A stretch of DNA of 64,000 bases from Pedobacter sp. Leaf170 (lineage in GTDB: Bacteria; Bacteroidota; Bacteroidia; Sphingobacteriales; Sphingobacteriaceae), in contig NZ_CAKLBP010000005.1 of assembly GCF_920984665.1 (NCBI RefSeq), forward strand, positions 248,001 through 312,000, given 5' to 3'. Below are positions 20,472-30,900 of the stretch, one piece after another. Made by a program: the position numbers and the translations under genes. Every line of letters begins with the position of its first letter. Within the stretch, counting starts at the first letter, position 1. The notes under the pieces were generated by a model. The model ran no database searches, was not told where the DNA came from, and saw nothing but the letters and a program-made list of their open reading frames with translations.

Positions 20472-23400
20472 ATGGCCCGCATTTTTAATTTCTTCCTTTC
20501 ATCTATACTTCTTTTCCTGTTGTCTTTTCAGGCTACAGCCCAATTGAATTTTAAAAGTGAATTTTATTCAACAGAAAACGGCCTTTCACATGATGCGGTA
20601 ACAAATATCATAAAGGATCGTGAAGGCTTTATCTGGGTTGGTACCTGGAATGGGATCAATCGTTTTGATGGACATAATTTTCGTTCATTCAAATCTTTTC
20701 CGGGTGATCTCTCACATTTAAAAAACGACCGTATTGATCAAATTGTTGAAGACTTAGGAACAAATTTGTGGATCAAAGCCTACGACAACCAGATTTATCG
20801 CTTTGATAAAATCAAAGAACAATTCAGCCCTTTCAAAATGCATCATGGTATAAAAGTGCTTTTTAACCGGATAAAAGTTGGTAATGAGGGAGAAATATTT
20901 TTAATTACCAAAAATGATGGTTTAGTTATCATTCCAGATCCAAAAATCCCCGAAATATATAATCATTTCTCTGCTCATACTTCTTCTGCAATTAGATTGC
21001 CATCTGGTAAAATAAATTTCGTTTTGGAGGATGCACAGAAAAAAGTCTGGATAGCCACCGATAAAGGAATTGTTTGTTTAAGGAAACAAAATAAACGTTT
21101 TGTTCAGATTAAACTGGATGCCAGCATTTTCATTGCAGAAAATTTCGGGTCGTTTGCAGAAAGCAGGTTCAGTCTATTTTTCGGTTCTGACAAGGGGAAA
21201 CTCATTACGGTCAACAAATCTAACGCTTCCTCAAGGTTGGAGCGTATATCAGCATACAAAATCAATAATCTTTTAGCATCAAAATTCGAGGAAAAAATCT
21301 ACGCTTCAACATCAGCAGGAGAAATCATCACCTTATTTGTAAATCCATTTAGAAGTGCCACAATAACCCACGCTGGCGAAAATCTGACATGGATGTTTGA
21401 AGATAATGCCGGGATGGTTTGGATTGAGCCAGAACATAATGGTGTGATTTCCTATAATCCAAAAACCAAGGTTTTAAAGAAAATTAGCGCAATAAGCGAT
21501 GATGGATATTCCTACAATGGAACTTATTTCAGCGCTTTTGAGGATAATAAAGGTAGAGTTTGGGTAAATATGAAAAATGCCGGTTTTGGGTATTTTGAAG
21601 GCGATAAAACGGAATTTAAAATATTTAACAGTGGTAAAAGTTCATCCTTCGATAACCTTCCAAATGCCATTACTGCCTTGTTTTATGAAGGCGAAGGGGT
21701 TATTTGGTTTAGTAGTGTGGATAGAGGAGTGAATAAATTAGTATTGCAGGAAGGTTATTTTAAACAACGTTTTCCAGTGGAGAAAACCATACAGAAATCA
21801 GACAATGATGTGCGAGGGATATGGGTGGACAAGAAAAACCGGCTTTGGCTTGGCCAGAAAAGTAAAAACATTTATGTTTTTAAAGATGGGAAGCGCGTTT
21901 CCATTAAATTTACTAACCAAGAAAAAGCCAGCTTAGGTGCGGTATACTGTATTTTAGAAGATAGTAAAAACAATATTTGGCTCGGTACAAAAGCTAATGG
22001 CTTATTTTTGGCAAAGCCCGTAAATAAGGACAGAACCAGCTATTCGCTTACTCATTTTAAAAAAGAACAGATGTTGCCGTTTTCATTAAACAGTAATGAA
22101 ATCTATTCGCTTTTGGAAGATAAATTTGGTAAAATTTGGATTGGCACTTTTGATGAGGGTTTAAATGTGGCGAATGTTAGTGGGAGCAAGGTTAAGTTTT
22201 GGAATAAACATAATGGTTTAAAAGGTTATCCAGGTGAAGGTTTTCAAAAAATTAGAACATTAGCATTGGATAGCGCTGGCAACGTATGGATTGGAACAAC
22301 GGATGGCTTACTGATTAAGGATGCAGGTTCTCTGAATTTGCCAGGTAGAAGGTTTTCAACCTATGCTAAAAGGCCGGGTGTAAAAAACAGCCTTGGCAAT
22401 AATGATATTCAGTTTATATTCCGTGACCATAGAAATAAAATGTGGTTAAGTACTTCAGGCGGTGGTTTGGATAAAGCACTCATAAATGACCCTTTTAAAA
22501 AGGTAAACTTTAAAAATTATACCACACAGAACGGTCTCCCAAATGATTACGTGCTCAGTTGTACAGAAGATCATCATGGTTATATATGGGCAGCCACTCA
22601 AAATGGATTGTCGAAATTTGATCCATTAAAAGAAGAATTTACCAACTATGGCACCCATAATGGATTACCAAAAGTAACATTCTCCGAATCCTCTAGTCAG
22701 CATTTTGCTGATGAATCTATTGTATTTGGTACCAATCGAGGCTACATTTATTTCCATCCTGATAGTGTTTTAACCAGGAAAACTTCTGCCAAAATGGTGT
22801 TTACCAACCTGCAGGTAAACAATGTCGATCAATTTCCAGATTCAAACGGAATAATCGAGGCCAATGTTAACTATTTGAAGAAGCTCAAACTTAATCATGA
22901 TCAAAATATTTTAAGTATTGATTACGCCGTCTTAGACTCAAAGAATGGCGCAAAGCAATCATATGCATATCGTCTTCGAGGCTTTGAAACAAGTTGGAAC
23001 ATTAACAGAGAAAGACGGAGAGCCACATACACCAATTTACCTCCGGGGAATTACATATTTGAGGTTAAAAGTTTGGATAAGGAAAGTTTCATTAATCCGC
23101 CTTATAAACAGCTTGAAATAAGCATTTTGCCACCTCCATGGAAAACATGGTGGGCCTATTTAATTTATGCATTAATAACCTTGGCCTTGATTGAAGGTGC
23201 AAGAAGGATAGTTCTTACCATGATCAATCTTCGCAATAAAATAACCATCGAGCAGAAAATGGCAGAATTAAAAACAAACTTTTTTACCAATATTTCTCAT
23301 GAACTACGAACCCCACTTACATTAATCTTAAACCCCATTGAAGAAATACAAAGGAATGAGGTACTCAGTCAGCAAGGTGCTGATCAGATTGAGATTGTAA

Positions 23401-24830
23401 AAAAGAATTCGAACCGAATGATTCGCTTTATCAATCAGCTTTTAGACCTGAGAAAGTTGGAAAGTGGCAAGGCAAATCTTCAAATTGCAAATTTTGATTT
23501 AACTATACTAATTAAGGAAGTTTCGTCCTATTTTCATGAAACTGCATTGAAAAGGAACATTACCCTTTCACTTATTCCAGATAACATTGCATTGTACATC
23601 TGGGGCGATAGGGAAAAATTAGATGTGGTAATATACAATCTCCTTTCAAATGCTTTTAAGTTTAGTGCGGATAACTCTAACATTCTGATAAAGGTTGATA
23701 ACGACTCTGCCAATGAATGTTTAAGCATTTTGGTTCAAGATCAGGGTATTGGTGTTTCAGCAAATAAACTGGAAGAAATATTCAATCTCTATTATCAGGG
23801 AAACAATCCTGATGATATCAATCAGAAGGGATCAGGAATTGGCCTGGCGCTTTCCAAAGAAATAATTGAATTACATGGTGGCCAGATATCTGCACATCAA
23901 AATAGCGGTCAGGGTCTGAGTATTAAAGTAACTCTTATAAACAATAAAACTCATTTTGTGGGAGATAATATCGAATTTGTTGCGAATGATAAGGGTTTAG
24001 CCCTGAACAGTACAACAAAGGCAGATGCTAGACCTGAGCGGATTGATCCTGATGTTCAACAAGAAATAAGGTTGCTACTGGTGGAGGATAATGATGATTT
24101 GCGGAACTTCCTTAGCACACAACTTAGCAGATTTTATCAAGTTGAAACAGCTGCTGATGGGGCTGAAGGCTTATTGAAAGCTCAAAAATCTATGCCCGAT
24201 CTAATTGTAAGCGATGTGATGATGCCTGTTATGAGCGGTATTGATATGCTCGACAGGCTAAAGAGCGACCTTGCAACGAGTCATATTCCTGTGGTCTTGC
24301 TATCGGCAAAATTTTCTATCGAAGACCAGATTAAAGGATTACAATATGGAGCAGATTATTATATCACAAAACCATTTAATAATGAGTTTCTGATAGCCGC
24401 GATTGCAGGATTAATTAAACAGCGACGAAGGGCCTTCGTTTATTTGGTAGAGAAAAAACAACTACCCCCTCTGCAACCCTCTGATATTGTGATTACCGAT
24501 AAAGACAAACTGTTCATGGAAAAGGTAATCGAAATTGTTGAACAAAACATGGAAAACACTGATTTTAACATAGATTCTGTTGCCGAAGCAATTGGCATGG
24601 GAAGATCTACATTTTACCGTAAATTTAAAAGTTTAACAGATTTTGCGCCAGTTGAATTTGTTAGGGATATGCGTTTGCAACGAGCAAAACAGTTTCTTGA
24701 TGGTGGTGAGAAAAGTATTTCTGTAATTGCATATACCGTTGGCTTTACTAATGCAAAGTATTTTAGCACTTGCTTTAAAGAAAAATATAAATTTTCTCCT
24801 TCAGAATACTTGAAATCAAAAGGTGAGTAA
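20472..24830 (+). CDS. Hybrid two-component system (HTCS) sensor-regulator
   Basis: A 1452-aa one-protein phosphorelay of the kind that senses oligosaccharides in the periplasm and controls polysaccharide utilisation loci. In order: signal peptide (to about residue 24), two seven-bladed propellers of Reg_prop repeats (many WIGT/WLGT motifs), a Y_Y_Y domain, a transmembrane helix (about 890-910), HisKA with H943 (ISHELRTPL), HATPase_c (GSGIGLALSKEI), a receiver with phospho-acceptor D1248 (IVSDVMMPV), and a C-terminal AraC-type HTH. It precedes GH95 and susCD and probably activates them. A TAACCAAAT element, shared with its putative targets, lies 24 bp before its start. Confidence 0.95.
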   Translation: MARIFNFFLSSILLFLLSFQATAQLNFKSEFYSTENGLSHDAVTNIIKDREGFIWVGTWNGINRFDGHNFRSFKSFPGDLSHLKNDRIDQIVEDLGTNLWIKAYDNQIYRFDKIKEQFSPFKMHHGIKVLFNRIKVGNEGEIFLITKNDGLVIIPDPKIPEIYNHFSAHTSSAIRLPSGKINFVLEDAQKKVWIATDKGIVCLRKQNKRFVQIKLDASIFIAENFGSFAESRFSLFFGSDKGKLITVNKSNASSRLERISAYKINNLLASKFEEKIYASTSAGEIITLFVNPFRSATITHAGENLTWMFEDNAGMVWIEPEHNGVISYNPKTKVLKKISAISDDGYSYNGTYFSAFEDNKGRVWVNMKNAGFGYFEGDKTEFKIFNSGKSSSFDNLPNAITALFYEGEGVIWFSSVDRGVNKLVLQEGYFKQRFPVEKTIQKSDNDVRGIWVDKKNRLWLGQKSKNIYVFKDGKRVSIKFTNQEKASLGAVYCILEDSKNNIWLGTKANGLFLAKPVNKDRTSYSLTHFKKEQMLPFSLNSNEIYSLLEDKFGKIWIGTFDEGLNVANVSGSKVKFWNKHNGLKGYPGEGFQKIRTLALDSAGNVWIGTTDGLLIKDAGSLNLPGRRFSTYAKRPGVKNSLGNNDIQFIFRDHRNKMWLSTSGGGLDKALINDPFKKVNFKNYTTQNGLPNDYVLSCTEDHHGYIWAATQNGLSKFDPLKEEFTNYGTHNGLPKVTFSESSSQHFADESIVFGTNRGYIYFHPDSVLTRKTSAKMVFTNLQVNNVDQFPDSNGIIEANVNYLKKLKLNHDQNILSIDYAVLDSKNGAKQSYAYRLRGFETSWNINRERRRATYTNLPPGNYIFEVKSLDKESFINPPYKQLEISILPPPWKTWWAYLIYALITLALIEGARRIVLTMINLRNKITIEQKMAELKTNFFTNISHELRTPLTLILNPIEEIQRNEVLSQQGADQIEIVKKNSNRMIRFINQLLDLRKLESGKANLQIANFDLTILIKEVSSYFHETALKRNITLSLIPDNIALYIWGDREKLDVVIYNLLSNAFKFSADNSNILIKVDNDSANECLSILVQDQGIGVSANKLEEIFNLYYQGNNPDDINQKGSGIGLALSKEIIELHGGQISAHQNSGQGLSIKVTLINNKTHFVGDNIEFVANDKGLALNSTTKADARPERIDPDVQQEIRLLLVEDNDDLRNFLSTQLSRFYQVETAADGAEGLLKAQKSMPDLIVSDVMMPVMSGIDMLDRLKSDLATSHIPVVLLSAKFSIEDQIKGLQYGADYYITKPFNNEFLIAAIAGLIKQRRRAFVYLVEKKQLPPLQPSDIVITDKDKLFMEKVIEIVEQNMENTDFNIDSVAEAIGMGRSTFYRKFKSLTDFAPVEFVRDMRLQRAKQFLDGGEKSISVIAYTVGFTNAKYFSTCFKEKYKFSPSEYLKSKGE

Positions 24831-24908
24831 TTGATTTTGACTAATACTTAAACCCATTTGCACATTTTTTAACCAGCCCTTTGTGCTTCTGATTATATTT
24901 TTGTCTTA

Positions 24909-24949
24909 TTACTAACCAAATAGCAGATTGTTTAGTGCGTTCAGCAGTT
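24909..24949 (+). promoter_or_regulatory. Shared element before GH95 (candidate HTCS site)
   Basis: The 13-mer TTACTAACCAAAT (24909-24921) is identical to 27629-27641 upstream of susC. It is followed in both places by an ATTGT...GCGTT...AGTT pattern over about 28 bp, with one gap. The shorter TAACCAAAT also occurs at 20439-20447 before the HTCS gene. Confidence 0.4.
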
Positions 24950-24966
24950 ATCAATCTGAAACGGAT

Positions 24967-27474
24967 ATGAAAGATATGAGAAGTATAAAATGCAAGGTTA
25001 TTTTTGGTAAAATCTTTTGTGGTCTATTCCTGACTATAATACTTACAGTAAGCACCTCTAGTGTAATTGCTCAGCAACACCTTAAATTGCATTATGATAA
25101 GCCAGCACAAAATTGGAACGAAGCACTACCACTTGGTAATGGCCAGTTAGGTCTTATGGCTTTCGGAAATCCTTCAAAGGAACATTTGCAGTTGAACGAG
25201 GAAACTGTATGGGCAGGTGAGCCCGGCAATAATGTACCATCAAATACAGCCAGTCAAATAAACGAAATTAGGAGTTTACTATTTCAAGGTAAAAACCAGG
25301 AAGCCCAGAACCTTTCTAATCAAACCTTTCCACGCCAGTCACCCGCCAATCTCAATTATGGTATGCCCTATCAAACAGTTGGTGATTTATGGCTAACCTT
25401 TCCTGGTCACCAAGTTTATAATAGTTATTACCGCGAACTGGATATCAGTAACGCAATATCAACAGTAAGCTATAAGGTGGATAACATCACATTTAAAAGA
25501 AAAGTCTTCGCATCGCTTACAGATGATGTTATCATTATGAAAATTACTGCAGATAAGCCCAAAAGTGTCAGTTTTACTTTGGGATTATCCAGTACGCAAA
25601 AAGACCATCAGGTTAAACAGGTTAGAGGTTATCTGCAACTCTCTGGTAACGGAGGCAGTGTAGATAATAAGCTAGGAAAAGTAAAATTCGAGGCGCTGGT
25701 AATGCCAATTGTGAAGGGTGGATTGATTGAAAGAACTGATTCATCATTAACGGTTAGCAAAGCTGATGAAGTTATAGTTTATATTTCCATTGGTACAAAT
25801 TTTATAAATTACAAGGATTTGTCTGCCGAGCCACTTATAAAAGCAAAATCGATTTTAAACAGCGCAATTGCTAAAAAATATGACCAGGCTTTCGCCGCTC
25901 ATCAAAAGAAATATAAGTTATTTTTCGATCGGGTAACATTAAATTTGGGAGATTCCAATCAGTCTAAAAAAACAACCGATGTAAGGATTAAAGAATTTGC
26001 AAATCATGCAGATCCGCAACTTGTAGCCCTCTATTTTCAATTTGGAAGATACCTTTTAATCTCAAGTTCACAGCCAGGAGGTCAGCCCGCAAATCTTCAG
26101 GGTATTTGGAACGATAAAAATTCTCCCCCTTGGGATAGTAAATATACCGTGAACATCAACACGGAAATGAACTATTGGCCCGCTGAAATTACCAATTTAT
26201 CTGAAATGCACCAACCATTATTTTCCATGTTAAAAGATTTGGCAATAACAGGTAAGCAAAGTGCAAGTAAAATGTATAACGCCAGAGGCTGGAACATGCA
26301 CCACAATACCGATATATGGCGAATTACCGGCATTGTTGATGGTGGCTTTTATGGGATGTGGCCAATGGGTGGTGCCTGGCTCACCCAGCATTTGTGGCAG
26401 CATTATCTTTTTACAGGTGATACAAAATTATTAAAAGAAAATTATCCAATTTTAAAAGGTGCAGCTATGTTTTATCTTGATGTGTTGAAACAAGAGCCTA
26501 AAACCAAATGGCTGGTAATGGCGCCTTCAATGTCGCCAGAAAATACATACGAGAAAAACGTAGGCGTAACTGCCGGAGCGACAATGGATAACCAACTGAT
26601 TTTCGACACGTTTAATAACCTGATAAATGCAGCAAAAGTTTTAAAAACAGATCAGTCCTTTTCTGATTCGATTGCAACTGCACTCGCAATGATGCCCCCA
26701 ATGCAGATTGGCAAACACAATCAATTGCAAGAGTGGCTGCAGGATTTAGACAGACCTGATGACAAACATCGGCATATTTCTCATCTTTATGGCTTGTACC
26801 CCTCCGGGCAAATTTCTCCATTTCGCAATCCCCAACTGCTGGAAGCTGCCAAAAACGCTCTTATTTACCGCGGAGATAAATCAACAGGATGGTCTATGGG
26901 CTGGAAGGTAAATTGGTGGGCACGAATGCTGGATGGTAATAAAGCTTACAAACTTATTTCAGATCAGCTCACTCCGGCCCCAATGGAAACCAAAGGCCAA
27001 TCTGGAGGTACTTATCCAAACCTGCTGGATGCGCATCCACCATTTCAAATAGATGGTAATTTTGGCTGTACTGCGGGTATAGCAGAAATGCTGCTGCAAA
27101 GTTATGATGGCAATATTTACATATTACCAGCCTTACCCGATGCCCTTAATGAAGGCAGAATTGCTGGGCTAAAGGCCCGGGGAGGTTTCGTATTGGATAT
27201 TGAATGGAAGAATGGCAAGTTAACTAAACTCTCCATCCAGTCAACGCTGGGAGGAAACTGCCGGTTAAGACTTTCAGACAAGGTAAGCTTAACCGGGAAT
27301 GCTAAGCTAATAAAATCCGCAGGAGAAAATTCAAATCATTTCTATCAGGTTAATACCATAAAAGATCCACGGTTATCCAAAGAAGCAAATTTGAAAGGGA
27401 TTAAGATTCCTCAAACTAATCTTTTCGATTTCAATACAGTTGCTGGCAAAACGTATATTTTTACTGCGCTTTAG
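24967..27474 (+). CDS. GH95 family glycoside hydrolase (alpha-L-fucosidase or alpha-L-galactosidase)
   Basis: I choose the ATG at 24967, because the frame upstream opens only with a TTG inside the putative regulatory element. The 835-aa protein has a signal peptide (cleavage near VIAQ) and the GH95 start motif PLGNGQLGLMAFG with LNEETVWAG. By memory of the Bifidobacterium AfcA enzyme, the catalytic set would be N396 and N398 (NINTEMNYW), E525 (SMSPENTY) and D696 (FQIDGNFG); all are present. GH95 removes terminal alpha-1,2-fucose or L-galactose, for example from xyloglucan or arabinoxylan side chains. It lies between the HTCS and susCD and should act on the imported glycan in the periplasm. 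Confidence 0.93.
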   Translation: MKDMRSIKCKVIFGKIFCGLFLTIILTVSTSSVIAQQHLKLHYDKPAQNWNEALPLGNGQLGLMAFGNPSKEHLQLNEETVWAGEPGNNVPSNTASQINEIRSLLFQGKNQEAQNLSNQTFPRQSPANLNYGMPYQTVGDLWLTFPGHQVYNSYYRELDISNAISTVSYKVDNITFKRKVFASLTDDVIIMKITADKPKSVSFTLGLSSTQKDHQVKQVRGYLQLSGNGGSVDNKLGKVKFEALVMPIVKGGLIERTDSSLTVSKADEVIVYISIGTNFINYKDLSAEPLIKAKSILNSAIAKKYDQAFAAHQKKYKLFFDRVTLNLGDSNQSKKTTDVRIKEFANHADPQLVALYFQFGRYLLISSSQPGGQPANLQGIWNDKNSPPWDSKYTVNINTEMNYWPAEITNLSEMHQPLFSMLKDLAITGKQSASKMYNARGWNMHHNTDIWRITGIVDGGFYGMWPMGGAWLTQHLWQHYLFTGDTKLLKENYPILKGAAMFYLDVLKQEPKTKWLVMAPSMSPENTYEKNVGVTAGATMDNQLIFDTFNNLINAAKVLKTDQSFSDSIATALAMMPPMQIGKHNQLQEWLQDLDRPDDKHRHISHLYGLYPSGQISPFRNPQLLEAAKNALIYRGDKSTGWSMGWKVNWWARMLDGNKAYKLISDQLTPAPMETKGQSGGTYPNLLDAHPPFQIDGNFGCTAGIAEMLLQSYDGNIYILPALPDALNEGRIAGLKARGGFVLDIEWKNGKLTKLSIQSTLGGNCRLRLSDKVSLTGNAKLIKSAGENSNHFYQVNTIKDPRLSKEANLKGIKIPQTNLFDFNTVAGKTYIFTAL

Positions 27475-27628
27475 TTCATTACTAAGCATAAAATAGCCGC
27501 TAGGTGCTTTAAGCGTTTATTTTGCACGGAAAATAGACTCTTTTGGTCAATTTTTTTACCCCTTTAGTTTCGGCGGTATATAAATTTGTTTATCAAGATG
27601 GAGTAAAGGTTAACTTTATTTCATTTTT

Positions 27629-27670
27629 TTACTAACCAAATTGTCAAATTGTATGAGCGTTTAAGAAGTT
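27629..27670 (+). promoter_or_regulatory. Shared element before susC (candidate HTCS site)
   Basis: The copy of the TTACTAACCAAAT element found before GH95, here about 330 bp ahead of the susC start. The similarity continues through ATTGTATGAGCGTTTAAGAAGTT with several changes. Confidence 0.4.
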
Positions 27671-27756
27671 CTTCTTTAGTTAACAGCGTAAATCATTCAG
27701 CATTTTTTTTAAATTTTTAACATTGCCAGATTCGTAACCAATTATAAACTTCAGTT

Positions 27757-27772
27757 GTGCAACCGTTTGCAC
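27757..27772. promoter_or_regulatory. LacI-type operator upstream of susC
   Basis: A 16-bp palindrome GTGCAACCGTTTGCAC (seven of eight pairs symmetric) whose 14-bp core equals that of the xylB operator at 16275-16288, including the one asymmetric pair. It lies about 200 bp before susC. Confidence 0.72.
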
Positions 27773-27838
27773 TAGAATTAATAACTAACTAAATAACCTT
27801 GGATTTTATTAGTAAAACCCAATCTAACCAATCAAATT

Positions 27839-27967
27839 ATGAGGAAAAATTACAGCATTAATCTTAAAAAAAGGGCGTTTCAAAACATCAGATTATTGAA
27901 AAGTCCAAACGATCATAGTGAAGTCAACCTCCAGCAAAAAACATTTTTTTGTTCACCATTCAACTGA
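27839..27967 (+). CDS. Possible 42-codon leader peptide before susC
   Basis: An ATG-initiated frame of 42 aa (MRKNYSINLKKRAF..., basic, no signal peptide) ends 6 bp before the susC ATG. It lies on the presumed susC transcript. It could be a translated leader or chance; nothing homologous is recognised. Confidence 0.2.
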   Translation: MRKNYSINLKKRAFQNIRLLKSPNDHSEVNLQQKTFFCSPFN

Positions 27968-27973
27968 TCGATT

Positions 27974-30900
27974 ATGAAATATATATACATTTTTATAGCC
28001 TTATTTCTATGTTCTGCACAATCAGCTTGGTCGCAGAACCGTATAATCAAAGGTCAGGTAATAGATGAAAAAGGCGTATCGATTGTAGGTGCAACTATAT
28101 CAATTAAAGGAACAAATAGAGGTATCAATACAGACAACGATGGTAAATTTTCAATCACAGTTCCACCGGGTGTAGCAACCTTGGTGGTTCAATTTATAGG
28201 CTATGTAAAAAAAGAGGTAAATATTGCGGCCAACATTACGAGTTCAAAAATTACACTTCAAGAGGATATTAATGTCCTTCAGGAAGTTACTGTAGTTAAT
28301 GTTGGATATGGTACAGTTTCCCGCGAAGCCCTTACCGGTTCCGTTTCATCCCTTCGTGCTGATCAGATAAAGGATATTCCGATTAATTCTGCAGAGCAAG
28401 CTTTGGCAGGTCGACTGGCCGGGGTTCAGGTAACTGCTACAGATGGTGCACCAGGTACTAACGTGCAGATTAGAATTAGGGGCGGAAGTTCCATCACTCA
28501 AGATAATTCTCCACTATATATTGTTGATGGGGTACAGGTGGAAAATGCGTTAAGGGCATTATCACCTCAGGATATAGAATCTATCGACGTATTAAAGGAT
28601 GCAGCATCTACTGCAATTTATGGCGCCAGAGGTGCAAATGGTGTTGTATTAATCACCACCAAAACGGGTAAGCGTGGCAAAATGACAGTGAGCTATAACG
28701 GTTTTGTAGGTGCAAGCAAAATTTTAGGAAAATTAGATGTGCTGGACGCAACCGATTATCTTAAATATCAATACGAACGCAGTAGGGGAAATGTTATTGA
28801 TAGTACCTCATTCGTAACTAACTATGGGCCATTTGATACATTGGAGGTTTATCGCGATAAAGGTCGCGATTGGCAAAATGAGGTTTTTGGAAAGGTTGCA
28901 TTGCAACAAACCCATAACCTGAGTTTAAATGGAGGCGATGAGAAAATCAATTACAATTTAAGTTTAACAACAAACGGTCAGGAAGGGGTGATGATTAATT
29001 CAGATTTCGACCGGAAGCTATTGGGTTTTAAAATGGAGTTGAGACCTAACCAAAAATTTAGAGCAGGATTCAACGTAAGGTATACTGATGAACGAATTAA
29101 TGGAGCCGGAGTATCGAGCCCCGGACTGGCAAGGGACAACTTCCTGAAAAATACACTTTCTTACAGGCCAATAGACAGCAAAAATCCAACTGACATAGAT
29201 TTTTATGATGCGCAATATCTGGCTGTGTCCGATTTAAGAAATCCTGTTATTAATGCAACTGCAGTTTACAGGAAAACATTTGGAAAACGATACAATTTAT
29301 CGGGATATCTTAGTTATGCAATAACCCCAGAAATAACGGCAAGGGTTACGGCCGGGTATGATAACAACAATTCCAGAACAAACAACTTCTACTCAGAAAT
29401 TACCGGTCAGGCGTCGCTTTATTCTGCAATGCCAATTGCCTCAATTTTAACAGGTACCGTAAATTCCTTAAATAATTCTAATACTATCACTTATAGTAAA
29501 AAGAATATTGCAAAACATCATGATATTGATGTATTACTTGGTCAGGAATCTTACCAAACCAGAAATGAACAATTTAATGCCGAAACGAGATACTTTCCTT
29601 TAGGAATTAGTCCTGAAAAGGCATTATCAAATATGAACTTGGGGAATCCACCTGCAGGTCAGGCTCAGCCACGCCCCACTACCAATAATATTATGGCCAG
29701 AACCTTTTCATTTTTTGGCCGGGTTAATTATGGTTTAAATAAAAAATATTTGTTAACGCTTACGGCCAGGGCAGATGGAAGCTCTAAATTTATGGCTGGA
29801 CAGCGTTGGGGCTTTTTTCCATCCGGCGCTTTTGCATGGAGAATTTCTGATGAAAAATTTGCAGAATCTATTAAGCCAATAGTTTCTGACGCTAAGCTGA
29901 GATTAAGTTATGGTTCTACAGGTAATAATAGAATCAATGATTTTAGTTATTTGCCTCTATATTCTTCCAATACCTATTATGGATTAAATGATCAGCTTGT
30001 ACCAGGTGTGGTACCTACACAGTTAGCCAATCCAAATGTGAAATGGGAAACAACAGTATCAAGAAACTTAGGCCTGGATTTAAGTTTCTTCAAAAACAGG
30101 GTTCAGTTTACAACCGACATTTATTACAACAGTACTAAAGATTTATTATTGCAGAACCCTATACCACAAACTTCTGGCTACACACAACAAACGCAGAATA
30201 TTGCGGCAACATCAAATCGCGGTATCGAATTTCAGTTGTCTGGATTGATTCTGCAAACCAAAGATTTTAGTTATTCTGCAAGCTACAATATGTCTTTCAA
30301 TAGAAACAGAGTAGAGAAACTAAATGATGGCATCACCAGTAAAGGATATGCTTCGGGCTGGGATACCAATACAGGTAACGACTTTCTTGTTGAAGTTGGA
30401 AAGCCTTTGGGCCAAATGTATGGCTACCGCTCTGATGGGTATTACAAGGTAAGTGATTTTAACTTTAATGCTATTACAGGTGTTTATACCTTAAAACCAG
30501 ATGTAGCTTCCTTTTTTGGTGTAACCAGGAGCACTATTCAGCCAGGAACAATGAAACTTCTGGATTTGGGCGGCTCAATAAAGAATCCTGACGGCAGTCC
30601 TGCTATTCATACGGATGAAGACAGAACGGTTATTGGAAATGCTGCACCAAAATTTATAGGAGGCTTAAATCAGCAATTTTCTTACAAGAACTGGGATATG
30701 AGCATTTTTGTGAACTTTAGTGTGGGAAATGATATTTATAATGCCAATAAAATTGAGTTAACGAATGCCAGATTACGTGGTGTAAACTTACTTGAATCTG
30801 TTAATGGAAGATTTTCAACTATCGACCAAAACGGAAAATCAATCTATAATGATCCAGCTAAGTTAGAAGCTTATAATGCAAACGCAACCACCTGGCGACC

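Larger units (their letters stand above)
27475..27973. other. Long regulatory region before susC
   Basis: These 499 bp hold the shared 13-mer element (27629-27641), a LacI-type operator (27757-27772), a possible 42-codon leader frame (27839-27967) and no full gene. A TAAATTTG at 27581-27588 matches the -7 consensus but lacks a well-spaced -33 partner. Confidence 0.6.

Noticed and set aside
24928..24966. TTG-initiated extension of the GH95 gene
   Set aside because: It would translate the putative regulatory element, and a good ATG with a signal peptide follows at 24967.
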